DNA of 64,000 bases from Nicotiana tabacum (GCF_000715075.1 NC_134089.1:103919157-103983156); one strand, 5' to 3'. Shown: positions 23,510 to 36,213, counted from the stretch's first letter. The notes: a model not told the origin generated them from the sequence alone. Numbers and translations: made by a program.

Positions 23510-26431
23510 TGTTATCACGACCCAAATTCCACAAAGGGTCGTGATGGCGCCGGACACCGCTCTCAGGCAAGCCAACCAAATACTTAATTAAATTCTCATT
23601 TTAATAATTTTGAAAATTATGACTTTCCTTCAACTTTACCAGTAAAAGATAATCGTTTCAAATCAAATATAAAAATTAAGCAGTTAATACAAGATACCCC
23701 ATAATCATCCCAAAATCCGGTGTCACATGTACATGAGCATTTACTAGGGAATGAATTAAAATACATTAACTGTTCGGAATACACGTGGGCAGAAATGAAA
23801 ACACAGCAAAATACTCTGAAGGGGACTCTACTGGTTGCAGGTCGTCTCAATAAATGTAGCTCACCTAAGTCTTTGTATCAACCATGCCGCTCACTAAGCC
23901 ACTGCCACATATGAACCTGTGTAACAAAAATGCATAGCAAGTGTAGTATAAGTACGAAAATAATGTATACCCAATGAGTATCCCGTCTAATATCGTAGAA
24001 GTATAGACGAGAGGTCGACTTCGATACTTACTAATAGTCCAATAATAATATAGTAAAAGTGTGAGGAATTCATGGATTTCATAAAGCAAAGTTTAACTCA
24101 CAAAGCCGAAAAGCAAGTAAACAACTTCTCAAATAATAAAGGATTTCCAAAGATTTACTTTTCATTATCTTTATAAATTTATCTCTGGCCAGGAAGGGCA
24201 ATCAACATTTAAAATTCTCAGGCAAGCAATACAGCATGCGCATATCATGCTGAGGTCGTACGACCCGATCCAACATAATGCAAAAATGTGCTCTGCCGAG
24301 GGTCAAACGACGTGAACCATAGATGCATCTATTACCCAGCTCGCGAATCATACATGCGATGCGGTCATCATAAATAAACAAACACCCTACTCACGAATCA
24401 TACATGCGACGCAGGTACACATAGAAATACATGCTCAAACAGCCTATTAAGAATTTATCGGGGAATGTTTAACCAAATAAAAGCCAATTCTCTTTTCGCG
24501 ATTTAAGAAAATGAAGTTTAATCCTTTTAGAAATTCATTTACTGATTCGATAGGATTTAAGCAATTCAACTGCCAACAAGATTACAGATATTCCAAGAAT
24601 AGCATGTTTTTGGGTCCTAGACTACCCGGACTTACATATAATAGTAGCTATGCACAGACTCTCATCACCTCGTGCATACGTAGCCCCCATAAATAGAAGC
24701 ACATAACCAATTATTTCACCTATGGGGACAATTCCCTCTTACAAGGTTAGAAAGGAGACTCACCTCGCTCCGAAGATCCATAACCGGCATTTCACTCCCT
24801 TCCGAAGACTCAAATCGATGCTAAATGCTCCAAAACTAGCCAATAATTATGCAAATCCATTAATATATGTTCAATTGCTCATTACAATCCAATTTTTAAC
24901 AATTCCTAAACCCGATCGAGAAGTTGACAAAATTGCCCTCGGGACCACATGCCTGGATTCCAAAAAATTTCATAGATAAAGTTTACCCATAATCTCACGA
25001 ACCAAAATATATAATTTTCTCTCAATTTCATGGCCAAAATCGTAATCAAAATTCAAGAATATCAAATTTCTAGGTCTTCCTCAAAATCCCCAAATTTCAA
25101 CAAATTTCCTTGTCTAAATCCATATATAAACCTTGTATTTACTCAAAACTAGTAGAAATCACTTACCTCATACTTGGTGATGAAAATGGCACTCCAAAGT
25201 TGCTCTAAAATTGGCTCCCATGGAAGAAATGAAGTGAAAATGAGCCAAAACTCCGATTTTAAAAGAACACTACCCAGGCGACCCTTAATCGCAAACGCGG
25301 AACGTCCCTCGCATTCGCGAAGCTCAGAAATGTCATGCCCAGAAAATCCTTCTCCGCTTCACGACCCGCTGATCGCGTTCGCGAAAGCCAACTGCCCAGA
25401 CCCATCACGTTCGCGTAGGCCAAATGGCCTTGCGCCCAGCTCTCCCTTACCTTCTTCGCGTTCGCCTAACCTTGGTCACGTTCGTGAAGGCTAAACTCAG
25501 CAAGCCCATCTACTCTTCTTCGCGAACGCATCACTCCCTTCGCGTTCGCGAAGAAAGAAACCAGACACCAGCAAACAATAGTTCCAAAACAGCCCGAAAT
25601 GCTCCAAAACCACCCCAAAACACACTTGATGCCCTCGGGACCCCGTCTAATCACACCAACCAGTCCTATAACATAACACAGACCTTTCGAGGCCTCAAAT
25701 CACATCAAACAACATCGAAATCATGAATCACCCTCAAATTCAAGCTTAATGAGATTTAGAATTTCAAACTTCTACATTCGATGTCGAAACCTATCAAATC
25801 ACATCCGATTGACCTCAAATTTTGCGCACAAGTCATATTTGACATTATGAACCTACCCCAACTTCTGGAATCGGATTCGAATGCCGATATCAAAAAGTCC
25901 ACTTCCCGTCAAACTTCTTAAAACCCTTCAAATTTCTATCTTTAGCCAAATGACTTCAAAATGACCCACGGACCTCCAAATCACTTCTGATCGCGCTCCC
26001 AACACCAGAATCACCATACAGAGCTATTCCCAAACTCGGAATCCCAAACAGACGTTGATAACACTGAAATGCACTCCAACCCAAACTTATGAAATTCTTC
26101 CAAAAATGCTAACTTCCACAATAGGTGCCAAAATGTTCCCGGGTCTTCCAAAACCCGGTCCGGACATATGCCCAAGTCCAGAATCATCATACAAACGTGC
26201 TGGAACCTTTGAATCCCAGTTCTGAGGTCGTTTACTCAAAAACCCAATCTTAGTCAATTCTTTTAACTTAAAGCTTACGAAATGAGAATTCTTTTTCCAA
26301 ATCAACTCCGAATTCCCCGGAATTCAATTCTAACCATGCGTACAAGTCATAATTCCTGAAGTGAAGTTGCTCATGGCCTCAAACTGCTGAACGGTGTGCT
26401 AGAGCTCAAAACGACCGGTTGGGTCATTGCA
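23510..26431 (-). repeat. E3 right (5') LTR
   Basis: It starts TGTTATCACGACCC and ends GGGTCATTGCA, 2.92 kb. It is the uninterrupted version of the left LTR and shows exactly where E1 (after 23903) and E2 (after about 24950) entered. TTCGCGAA-type palindromes cluster at 25300-25560. Confidence 0.9.
23514..23545. repeat. 10-bp perfect inverted repeat at the E3 LTR terminus
   Basis: ATCACGACCC (23514-23523) pairs with GGGTCGTGAT (23536-23545) over a 12-base loop. E4 LTRs have a weaker version at the same place (from 28075 and from 36232). Confidence 0.85.
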
Positions 26432-28072
26432 ACAATGTCATGTTAGCCAAGAACATTCAAATAAAATAGAAAATTACATCAAACTTATAATATTAGCTCT
26501 CAAAGAGATACATCCATCTGCATTGAACATGCCCTCCAAATCGTGCCTCGTGTACAAGGTGGATTGGAAGGACATCAAAAAACCACATGGAAATATCTTT
26601 TCCATATTACTAGAAGTTACACGAATGTTCCGATCCATCCTGAGTAGGTTCTTCCCTTAATGTAGTAGAAAACAAGTTTTTGAAAAACAAACTAATCTTT
26701 GTGATGGGTTTCCAAATTCTTTCAGGCAAACCACAAAATGCAATAGGCACTAAGGTCTCCATGAAAACATAACAGTCATGACTTTTCAAATGGCTCAACT
26801 TCCCTACCTCCATATCTACGTTTTTCCAAGATTCGACGCATAATCCTCAAGTATCTTCAATTTCGTAAACCAATCCAAATTTTCCGTCTTTCCTCCAAAG
26901 TGAATATGTATCTTGCTTTGGGCTTGAACACCTTACCATTGTTTGCTGTTTGTAAGTATAATTCAGGCCGCCTGCAATACTCTTGTAAATCCATTCTTGC
27001 CTTCGAGTTATCCTTTGTCTTACCTTTAACATCCATCATTGTGTTGAACAAATTGTCAAAATAATTCTTCTCAATATGCATGACATCAAGGTTGTGACAG
27101 AGAAGATTATCCTTCCAATAAGGCAACTCCCAAAATATACTCTGTTTCGTCCAATTATGAGTAACACCGTATCCGGGGAATCTATAAGGTGGAGCTTCAG
27201 TAACTTTACTGAAGTCCCAAATTTCCTCACCTGAAAGTTTCGGAGGTGGAGAATCATATTCCATTTTATTCTTTTTGAATGCATTTTTCATCCTTCTAAA
27301 CTCATGATCATGAGGCACGAATTGACGATGACAATCAAACAATAATTGCTTTCGGCCATGTTTCAAAGTGAATGCTTTACTATTTTCCATGCAGTAAGGA
27401 CAAGCTAGCTTCCCAGCATTCATCCACCCAGACAACATTCCATAAGCAGGAAAATCGTTAATAGTCCACATTAAATTAGCATGCAAATTGAAATTTTGCT
27501 TGGTTGATATGTCATATGTTTCAATACCATCACACCACAATTATTTTAGCTCATCAATCAAAGGTTTCAAATATACATCAAACAAACTTTTCGGATTACG
27601 TGGACTGAGGATAATACAATTTAAAAATATATATGGACTAGTCATGCACAACTCGAGTGGTAGATTATAAGGTGTAAGAAAGTTAGGCCAACATGAATAT
27701 GGTGTCGCAGATACAGAAAAAGGTGTGAAGCCATCCGCACACAGACCTAACCGAATGTTCCTTGGTTCAATAGCAAAAGTTGGATATGTCCTATCAAAGT
27801 GCTTCCAAGCTTCTCCATCTCAAGGATGACACATAACACCAGATGGTCTTCTATTTTCAAAGTGCCATCTCACATGAGGAGCAGAACTCATCGATGCATA
27901 TAACCTCTTTAACCTAGGTATAAGAGGTAAATAATGCATCGCCTTGATAGCGACCATATTCCCACTGGAAAGCCTCTTGAAACAAGTTTTTTCACAAAAT
28001 TTACAACTGTTTAAAGTTGCATCATCTTTATAATATAACATGCAACCATCTTCACAACAATCAATTCTTATT
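26432..28072 (-). pseudogene. CACTA transposase TNP2, central and C-terminal part
   Basis: The frame from 28072 to 26857 is continuous except for stops at 27820 and 27541. Motifs typical of the TNP2 (transposase 21) family are CMLYYKDDATLNSCKFC-like (28040), RNIRLGLCADGF (27750), NDFPAYGMLSGW ... CPYC (27450-27390), HNLDVMHIEKN (27090) and, after two frameshifts near 26880 and 26815, LSHLKSHDCYVFMETL (26780) and EARFGGHVQCRWMY-like residues to about 26510. It catalyses cut-and-paste movement of CACTA elements. The N-terminal part is 32.6 kb away at 60694-61348, separated by E4; E3 cuts off the C-terminus at 26431. It is non-functional. Confidence 0.85.
28068..28072. other. Target site duplication of E4, left copy (TTATT)
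   Basis: TTATT at 28068-28072 precedes the LTR start at 28073. The same five bases at 60694-60698 follow the other LTR. This is a perfect 5-bp duplication, as Ty3/gypsy integrases make. Confidence 0.9.
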
Positions 28073-28680
28073 TGTCACGACCCAATTCCCGAACCCGGTC
28101 ATGATGGCGCCTCTCGTGAAGACAAGGCCAGCCAGACCAAAACGGAACACCTCTTTGAGCAGTTAATTATCATAAATAGTAATAAACATAATATAATATC
28201 CATAGATCACGAAACTTTAGCGATAACAACGGTGGAAACCATCCCGACACAGCCCAAACCGTGGTGTCACAAGTCATGAGCAACTAAGAAATCCGGATAC
28301 AAGTCTACTGAACACTAATTCTGATACAGTAGTTCTAAAAACATGAAAATGATAAGATAAGGGAGGCACGGGGTTGCGAACGCTAACAGCTACCTCGTAG
28401 TCTCTGAATCACTGCCTAAACTGGGAGAATCAGCAGTCAGGAGCGGACTCCGCGATACCTGAATCTGCACACATGGTGCAGGGAGTAATGTGAGTACTCC
28501 AACTCAGTAAGTAATAATTATAAATAATGGCTGAAAGTATGAAAACACGTAAAGGCACAAAGAAATTCCATATCAAGCAGTAAAATCACTTAAAGCAGTA
28601 AATCAGTGAAGAAATCAAATGATATTCCTTTTTAAAACAAGTAAAACAGGTAATTTAACAGGTAAATAACAAGTAGAAAT

Positions 28681-29048
28681 CTGCCCCTCGGGCACAATAT
28701 CAATCGCTCAGAACAGTATCAGCCCTTCGGGCTCACTCTCAGTATAGTATCAGCCCCTCGGGCTCAGTATCAATCACTCAGAACAGTATCAGCCCCTCGG
28801 GCTCACTCTCAGATCATAATGGGTACCCGCGCTCACTGTGGGTGTGCAGACTCCGGAGGGGCCCATTATTGCCCAAGCGCTATATCAAGCCACCTCGTGG
28901 CATCATCTCTCGGCACTCGGCCTCACATTACTCGGCACTTGGCCTCACATCACTCAAGCCACCTTGTGGCATATAAAGTATTTCATATCCTCACATATGG
29001 CCCTCGGCCTCACTCAGTCCAAAAATCATCACAAGCCCCTTGGGCATT
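28681..29048. repeat. Array of short hairpins with CTC loops in E4 LTR
   Basis: Repeats such as TATCAGCCCCTCGGGCTCA contain AGCCC-CTC-GGGCT. Others are GCCAC-CTC-GTGGC, GCCAC-CTT-GTGGC and GCCCC-TT-GGGC. There are about eight such small inverted repeats within 370 bases. The right LTR has the array at about 36826-37228. Confidence 0.7.
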
Positions 29049-29939
29049 AGTAAAACAGTAGTTCTCAACCCAAAACATGATGCAGAAATATCATTTAAGT
29101 TTCAAATTTAAGTAAAAGTGGCTGAGTTTGTAAAACAGTAGATATCAACAGGACTGAGTTCAAATAATAAGTCAAGCAGTGAGGAAACAGTGATAAAATC
29201 CCCAAAGGGTCCAAATAGTTGGCACAAAGCCCAAATATAGCAATCAGCCCAAATCATGATGATAACCAAATAAATTTCAGTCAAATACGCGATAAAAACC
29301 ATCAATCGGGATGGACCAAGTCACAATCCCCAGTAGTAAAGGACCCCACGCACATCATCCAGCGCGTGTCTCACCTCAATATAGCACTACGATGTGCAAT
29401 CCAGGGTCTCAAATCCTCAGGACATCATTTACAATCATTACTCACCTCGAACCGACGAATTCTCTAGTTCGCGACGCCTTGGTCCCTCAAATTGGCCTCC
29501 ACGAGCGTCGGATCTATCCAAAATCAGAACGAATACGTCACAATATGCTAAGGGAACAAAGCCCAAGAGAAAACATTCGAAAATATCAAAAATACTAAAA
29601 TTAGCAAAACCCGAGCCCTAGGACAACGTCTCAGAATTGGGTAAAATTTACATTATCAGAATCCCCATACCCTCACGAGTCTAACCATACCAAAATTATC
29701 CAATTCCGATACCATTTGGTCCTTCAAATCAACATTTTACATTTTGAAAAGTTTCACAGTTTTCTTCCCAAATTTCATCCCAAATCACGAATTAAATGAT
29801 GAATTTAGTGATAGATTCATGTATTCTAGCCAAATCTGAGTTAAAATCACTTACCCCGATGAATTTCTTGAAAAACCTTCAAAAAATCGCAAAAATCCGA
29901 GCTTTCTAGGTCAAAATATTAAATAAATCCAAAACCTCA

Positions 29940-30350
29940 TATTTATAGAGTACCCCTCAGATTTCAGCCTCCGCGGGCAGCACCAAATCGACCGCGGTCC
30001 GCACAATCCAGTGCGGTCTGCTCAAAAACAACCGCGGCCGCACAGGCCTTCTTCTGCAGTGATAGGTTTTAGTAGTTTGTCCATAACATTTTGTAAAGAT
30101 GTCCAAATTGCAATATCTTTACCTTTCTGGAAACTAAACACGAAGGGCTACAGCTTTTGTTTTTAAATCATCTCTAAATTCCTTGTAGTCAAAAGATATG
30201 AGCTTCCGAAGTAGGACCAGCGAATCGTTCCCCACCGCGGCCACACACCATTTTGTGCGGTCCGCATGACACCTACCGCGGCCACGCATTTTTTTGTGCG
30301 GTCCGCACAACACATACCGCGGCTGCACTTCTTTTTGTGCGGACTGCGCG
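29940..30350 (-). promoter_or_regulatory. E4 LTR promoter: TATA box with upstream CpG palindromes
   Basis: The sense strand is TATAAATA at 29947-29940. Upstream at 29980-30060 and 30235-30350 are CCGCGGTCCGC, GTGCGGTCCGC and CCGCGGCCGC blocks. The right LTR keeps the same order (TATA 59584-59591, array 59630-59995). Confidence 0.6.
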
Positions 30351-31049
30351 GGTGGTTTCCGAGGCCTGCAATCCTCCTGGACCTGCTACAGCTATGATTT
30401 TCGGCCTAAAACATCCCGAAACCTACCCGGGACCCCCGAAATATCAAACTAATTGTACCAACACATCCCATGACATTGTTCAAACATGTTCAACACTTCG
30501 GAACGCTTACAACGACATCAAATCACCAATTTTAACATACGATTCAAGCCTAAGAACTCCATGAACTCTTAAATTATGCTTTCGCTAAAAAAGTCTATCA
30601 AATCTCGTTTGAATGACCTAAAATTTTGCACACATCCCAAATGACACAACGAAGCTACTGCAACTCTCAGAATTCCATTCCGACTCTCCGAATTCCATTC
30701 TCGCCTATCAACCCGAAATTGCCAAAATATCAATTTCGCTAATTCAAGCTTAAATCTCCTCTACAACTCTAAAACCCATTCTGATCGCGCTCCGAACACA
30801 AATCACCTCCCGAAGCTAACCGAACCATCGAAACTCACATCCGAGCCCTCTAACTCATAAGTCAACATCCGGTTGACTTTTCCAACTTAAGCCTTCTTAA
30901 AAGAGACTAAGTGTCTCATTTCTTACCAAAACCACATCAAACGCAAACCAATCAACTTGACCACATAAAACACGGATAACGAAGCATAAAGAAGTAGAAA
31001 TGGGGGAAATGGAGCGATAACTCATGAGACGATTGATCGGGTCATCACA

Positions 31050-31084
31050 TCGTCCCCAACTTAAACGAATGTTCGTCCTCGAAC
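31050..31084 (-). other. E4 polypurine tract with AGGA-loop hairpin
   Basis: The sense strand is GTTCGAGGACGAAC (5-bp stem, loop AGGA, 31084-31071), then ATTCGTTTAAGTTGGGGACGA, then the LTR at 31049. It has the same plan as in E2 and E3. Confidence 0.75.
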
Positions 31085-31089
31085 GAGTC

Positions 31090-32440
31090 AAGAAACATAC
31101 CCGAAGCCTCAAATAGGTGAGGGTATCTGCTCCGTATCTCCCGCTCGGCCTCCCAGGTAGCCTCCTCCACGGGCCGACCTCTCTACTGCACTTTCACTGA
31201 AGCTATATTCTTTGACCTCAACTTCCGAACCTGACGACCCAAAATAGCTACTGGCTCCACATCATAGGTCAAATCATTATCCAACTGAACTGTGCTGAAG
31301 TCCAAAACATGAGACGGATCCCCAATATACTTCCGGAGCATAGAAATATGAAATACCGGATGCACACTCGACAAGATGGGTGGCAAAGCAAGCTCATAAT
31401 CCACCTCCCCAGTCCTCCGAAGCACCTCAAAAGGCCCAACAAACCACAGACTCAACTTCCCTTTCTTCCCAAACCTCATAACACCCTTCATGGGTGAAAC
31501 ATTCAACAAGACCTTCTCACCGACCATGTAGGACACATCTCGAACCTTCCGGTCCGCATAACTCTTCTGATGCGACTTCGCTGTACGAAGCCTCTCCTGA
31601 ATCACCTTCACCTTCTCTAAGGCATCCTGAACCAAATCTATCCCCAATAGTCTAGCCTCGCCGGGCTCGAACCAACCAACTGGAGATCTATACCACCTCC
31701 CGTACAGAGCCTCATACGGAGCCATCTGAATACTCGACTAGTAGTTGTTGTTGTAAGCAAACTCTGCAAGCGGTAGAAACTCATCCCATGAACCTCTAAA
31801 TTCAATAACACAAGCACGCAACATGTCCTCCAATATCTGAATTGTACGTTCGGACTGTCCGTCCGTCTGAGGATGAAAAGGTGTGCTCAACTCCACCTGA
31901 GTACCCAACTCTTGCTGAACAGATTTCCAAAACTAGGAAGTAAACTGAGTAACTCTATCTGAGATGATGGAAACCGGAACACCATGCAACCGAACAATCT
32001 CCTGGATATAAATCCCTGCCAACCGCTCTGAAGAATAGGTAGTACACACAGGGATGAAGTGCGCGGACTTGGTCAGCTAATCCACAATCACCCAAATAGC
32101 ATCAAACTTCTTCAAAGTCCGAGGAAGTCCAACCATAAAGTCCATAGTGATTCTTTCCCACTTCCACTCAGGAATAACCATTTGCTGAAGCAAGCCACCC
32201 AGTTTTTTATGCTCATATTTTACCTGCTGGCAGTTGAGACACCAAGCTACAAATCCCATAATATCTTTCTTCATTCTTCTCCACAAATAGTGCTGCATCA
32301 AATCCTGGTACATCTTTGCGGCACCCGGATGGATAGAATATCGCGAGCTATGGGCCTCCTCCAGAATAAACTCTCTAAGCCCATCCACATTGGGCACACA
32401 ACTCTGGCCCTATATTCTCAACACATCATCATCACCGATG
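31090..32440 (-). pseudogene. E4 integrase with chromodomain
   Basis: The zinc head is near 32360-32220 (ILEEAHSSRYSIHPG ... WCLNCQQVK). Core motifs are MDFMVGLP, IISD and DGQSERTIQ (DDE residues). The C-terminal GPFEVLRRTGEVDYELALPP and HPVFHISMLRKYIGD blocks follow, then a chromodomain that should read on through VQ-W-RGRPVEEATWEAERE. The Trp codon there is TAG at 31183, so the chromodomain is cut. Other stops lie near 31740, 31935 and 32077. The chromodomain would direct insertion to marked chromatin. Confidence 0.88.
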
Positions 32441-32659
32441 GTCACATTTCTGGCATCATCATTCTTGAACTTTGTCCTTAAGGACAAGCAAATGCGGATC
32501 ATCATACTGGCGCCCTCTGATGCGATCATATAAGGAAGACCAAGAAACTACACATGCCAACACCCGACTGGGCTCCGAAATATCCAATCTCACGAACCGA
32601 TTGGCCAAGGACTAAACATCAACTGCAAGGGGTCTCTCCCCGACTGGAATATATGCCAA

Positions 32660-33150
32660 ACTCCCCATGCTCACTGCCTTTCGGCTTAACGCATCGGCCA
32701 CCACATTGGCCTTTCCCGGATGGTACAATATAGTGATATCATAATCCTTAAGCAATTCTAACCATCTCAGCTGCCTCAAATTAAGATCCTTTAGCTTGAC
32801 AAATGCTGAAGACTACGATGATCGGTGAATACCTCACAAGATACACCATACAAATAATGCCTCCAAATCTTCAATGCATGAACTATGGCAGCCAACTCCG
32901 AATCATGAACAGGGTAGTTCTTCTCATGGGGCTTCAACTGACGAGAAGCATAAGCAACAACTCTACCCTCCTGCATCAATACACAACCAATCTTAACTCT
33001 CGAAGCATCACAATACACGGTATATGAACCTGAAGCTGATGGCAAAACCAACACTGGAGCTGTGGCCAAAGCTGTCTTGAGCTTCTGAAAGCTGTCCTCA
33101 CACTCGTCTGACCATACAAATGAAACACCCTTCTGAGTCAACTTTGTCAA
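32660..33150 (-). pseudogene. E4 RNase H
   Basis: Motifs are [18 protein letters not shown] (Asp), [16 protein letters not shown] (Glu), [10 protein letters not shown] (Asp) and, after a frame break at 32791, [17 protein letters not shown]. This is the standard Ty3/gypsy RNase H that follows RT. Confidence 0.85.
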
Positions 33151-33159
33151 GGGCGATGC

Positions 33160-33840
33160 GATTGACGAAAATCCCTAAACAAACCGTCGATAATAGCCTA
33201 CCAACCCAAGAAAGCTTCGAATCTCTGTGGCTGTGGACGGTCTGGGCCAACTCTGAACCGCCTCTATCTTCTTTGGATCAACCTGAATATCCTCGCTGGA
33301 CACCACGTGCCCTAAGAAAGCCATTGAACTGAGCCAAAACTCAAACTTGGAGAATGTTGCATAAAGCTTCTCCTCCCTCAATCTCTGCAATACAACTCTC
33401 AAACACTCTGCATGCTCCTCCTAACTACGCGAGTACACCAGAATATCGTCAATGAATACAATAACGAACGAATCCAGATAAGGTCGAAATACACTATTCA
33501 TCAAATGCATGAACGTTGCTGGGCATTGTTCAGCCCAAAAGACATAACAAGAAACTCATATTGACCATATCTAGTTCTGAAAGTAGTCTTAAAAATATCT
33601 GAATCCCTGATCTTCAACTGGTGATAGCTCGAATGGAGATCAATCTTAGAGAACACCCTTGCTCCCTGAAGCTGATCAAATAAATCATCAATGTAAGGAA
33701 AATGATACTTGTTCTTAATTGGTTCTTTGTTCAATTGCCTATAATCAATGCACATTCTCATCGTGCCACCCTTCTTCTTCACAAACAAAACCGGTGCACC
33801 CCAAAGTGACACTCTAGGCCGAATGAACCCCTTATGTAGA
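33160..33840 (-). pseudogene. E4 reverse transcriptase
   Basis: Blocks are [52 protein letters not shown] and [14 protein letters not shown] frameshift near 33515 follows. The catalytic [10 protein letters not shown] (about 33440-33470) is then in the second frame, followed by [15 protein letters not shown] and [15 protein letters not shown]. Except for the shift and a few stops the domain is complete. Confidence 0.88.
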
Positions 33841-33845
33841 AGTTT

Positions 33846-34500
33846 CTAAAGTTGTTCTTTCAATTCCTTCAACTCTGCTGGTGCTATACAATATGGCGGA
33901 ATAGAAATGGGTTGAGTGCCCAGCACTAGGTCAATACCAAAATCAATATCCTTATCCGGTGGCATGCCCGGTAGGTTTGCAGGAAACACATCGGGAAAAT
34001 CCCTCACAACTGGGACAAAATCGATACTAGGAGTCTCAGCTCCAACATCCCTCACAAACACTAGATATGAAAGGCAACCCTTCCCAACCATACGTTGGGC
34101 CTTCAAGAAAGATATCACTCTACTAGGAACATAATCAGGCATACCATGCCACTTGATCTGCGGTACACCCAACATAGCCAAAGTGACTGTCTTAGCATGA
34201 CAGTCTAGAATAGCATGACACAGAGATAGACAATCCATCCCCAAAATGACATCAAAATCCACTATGCTCAATAGCAATAGATCTACTCGGGTCTCCAGAC
34301 CCCCAATAGTCACCACACATGACCGGTACACACGGTCTACAATAACAGTATCACCCACCGGGGTAGAAACATGAACAGGTAAAGCAAGAAACTCACGGAG
34401 TGTACCCAAATAACGAGCAAAGTATGATGACACAAAAGAAAAGGTGGAACCGGGATCAAATTATACAGAGGCATCTCTGTGGCAGACTAAAACAATACCT
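33846..34500 (-). pseudogene. E4 aspartic protease
   Basis: The active-site region reads FDPGSTFSFVSSYFA (about 34460-34420); DPGST is a retrotransposon protease signature. A stop lies just before it. Downstream, DFDVILGMDCLSLCHAILDC is the conserved second half, ending in the linker PELKELKEQL-like sequence before RT. It would cut the polyprotein. Confidence 0.8.
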
Positions 34501-36026
34501 GTAATGACAGCATCTGAAGCAATAACATCTGGCCTGCCTGGAAGTGCATAGAAATGGGTCTGACCGCCCCCTAATTGACCTCCACCTCTGGGGCGACCCT
34601 TGGCTGCCTGACCTCCACCCCTAGTTGGTTGGGCGGGTGGTGAGGTAACTAGAGCAGAAGTCGAGGGCTAACCCCTCTACTAAGATGAACTAGCAATACG
34701 ACGAGGACACTGCCTCCATACATGTCCAAACTCTCCACACTCAAAACAACTCCCAGGTGCTGGAGAAGGGGACTGAAGGGAACCCCTCATACCTGAGTAA
34801 CCAGCTGATGCTCTCAACATAGAAGAACCTTGAACTGACGGGGCAGGAGATGAACTCTGGGCTGGAAGGGCACTATGTGATGACAGGCCCTGCTGAGTAC
34901 CGTGATAACCATGACCCGAAGATGCCCCATGATAACCTGGGCGAACTGACTGAGTAGGCTTGAAAGAATGACTTCTACCATGCTGAAACTGGCCCCTCGA
35001 AGGAGCACCACTGTAACTGCCCAATCCTCGAGGCCTCTTGGCCTCCCTCTCCTCTCGATCCTGATGGCGAACCGTCTCAATCTTGCGAGCGATATCGACC
35101 ACCTCCTCAAACGTAGCACCCAACACCCTCTCTTGGGTCATAAGAATATGGAGATGATAGTTAAGGCCATCAACAAATCTCCTGATCCTCTCACGATCTG
35201 TCGGAACCATCCAAATGTCATGACGAGACAACTCAAAAAACCTCGACTCATACTATGACAATGTCATATCCCCCTGTCGTAACCACTCAAACTGTCTACG
35301 CAGCTCCTCTCTGCGAGACTGCGGTACATACTTCTCCAAGAAGAGAGTGGGGAACTCATGCCAAGTAAGGGGAGCTGCTCCAATCGGCCTACACCTCTCA
35401 TACACCTCCCACAAAGTGAAGGCAGCCCCAGTAAACTGAAAGGTGGTAAATTCCACACCACTAGTCTCAAGAATCCCTACTGTATGGAGTATCTGCTGAC
35501 ACTTATCAAGAAAAACCTGGGCATCCTCACCCTCAGCACCATTGAATGACGGAGTCTAAAGTCTACCAAAACTCTCAAGACAACGCTGCTCATCATCCGA
35601 CATAACTGGCACAACAAACTCCTGAGCTGGTGCAACCGGCTGAGCTGGAGGTGCCCTCGGTGTCTGTAGTCCCTGCACTACCTGCTCAGGTGTGTGAGCA
35701 GTTGGGGTCTGATTGCCTCCCCCAGCCTGTGAAGTAGCTACTATTGTAGTGGCTGAAACCGCCTGAGCCAGGCCAGTGCAAACTGATAAGATATATGCCA
35801 AGGCCTCCTGAAGACCCGAAATCACGATGGGCACAGCTGGTACCTGAACTGGTCCTGCTGGAGCATCCATAGCTAGAGCCTGATCTAGAGCTAGGGTAGC
35901 TGGTAGATCTACAGGAGCTACCTTTGCTGCTCTACCTCTGCCACGACCACGTCCACGGCCTCTAGTGGTCTCAGCTGGTGGCACTGGTGGTCATCCACCT
36001 CGTCCGGTAGCTTGCATCCTCACCAT
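34500..36026 (-). pseudogene. E4 gag
   Basis: ATG at 36026 (MVRMQATGRGG) with a TGA four residues later in place of an Arg codon. An Arg-Gly run (GRGRGRGRGR) and a Pro/Ala region follow. The gag core is at 35560-35130: GAAFTLWEVYERCRPIG, FLEKYVPQSRREELRRQFE and RIRRFVDGLNYHL. A Ser/Gln/Gly-rich region ends in a CCHC zinc knuckle CFECGEFGHVWRQCPR (about 34740-34695). Stops at 35556, 35253 and a cluster at 34680-34660 all look like CAG or CAA changed to TAG or TAA. Confidence 0.88.
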
Positions 36027-36213
36027 CTGTGAGAGAATGGAATAATAGAAATTTAGTACTTGGACCAACATATTCGCACGACAAGAGTTTCAAGAATATG
36101 AAGTTTTTCCTAAAAAGGTTATGCAGCCTCTCGAGGATAAATACAGACGTCTCCGTACCGATCCGTGAGACACTACTAAACTCGCTCATGACTCGTGAGA
36201 CCTACGTAACCTA

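Larger units (their letters stand above)
2604..26431 (-). mobile_element. E3: Tekay-type element without recognisable pol, host of E1 and E2
   Basis: The left LTR (2604-3650 plus 17600-19025) and right LTR (23510-26431) are clearly homologous, with about 15 differences in the first 160 aligned bases counted by eye. E1 hides the first 390 or so bases of the left LTR and E2 splits it. The PBS is a decayed initiator-Met type, and the leader next to it resembles that of E4 (both carry cgcatgactcgtga-like sequence). The interior (19026-23509) has no gag-pol domain that I can see. E3 is itself inserted in the CACTA transposase: TNP2 sequence begins at once after 26431. The right duplication candidate is ACAAT (26432-26436); the left one is outside the window. 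Confidence 0.8.
28073..31049 (-). repeat. E4 left (3') LTR
   Basis: It starts TGTCACGACCC and ends GGTCATCACA, 2.98 kb, uninterrupted. It carries a hairpin array (28681-29048), TATA (29940-29947) and an upstream CpG palindrome array (29980-30350). The intact sequence at 29380-29395 (GCACTACGATG) shows the E5 target site before insertion. Confidence 0.9.

Noticed and set aside
26087..26305. Small ORFs in E3 LTRs (also 17920-18246, 25466-25654)
   Set aside because: Not preserved between the two LTR copies; CpG palindromes give chance open frames.
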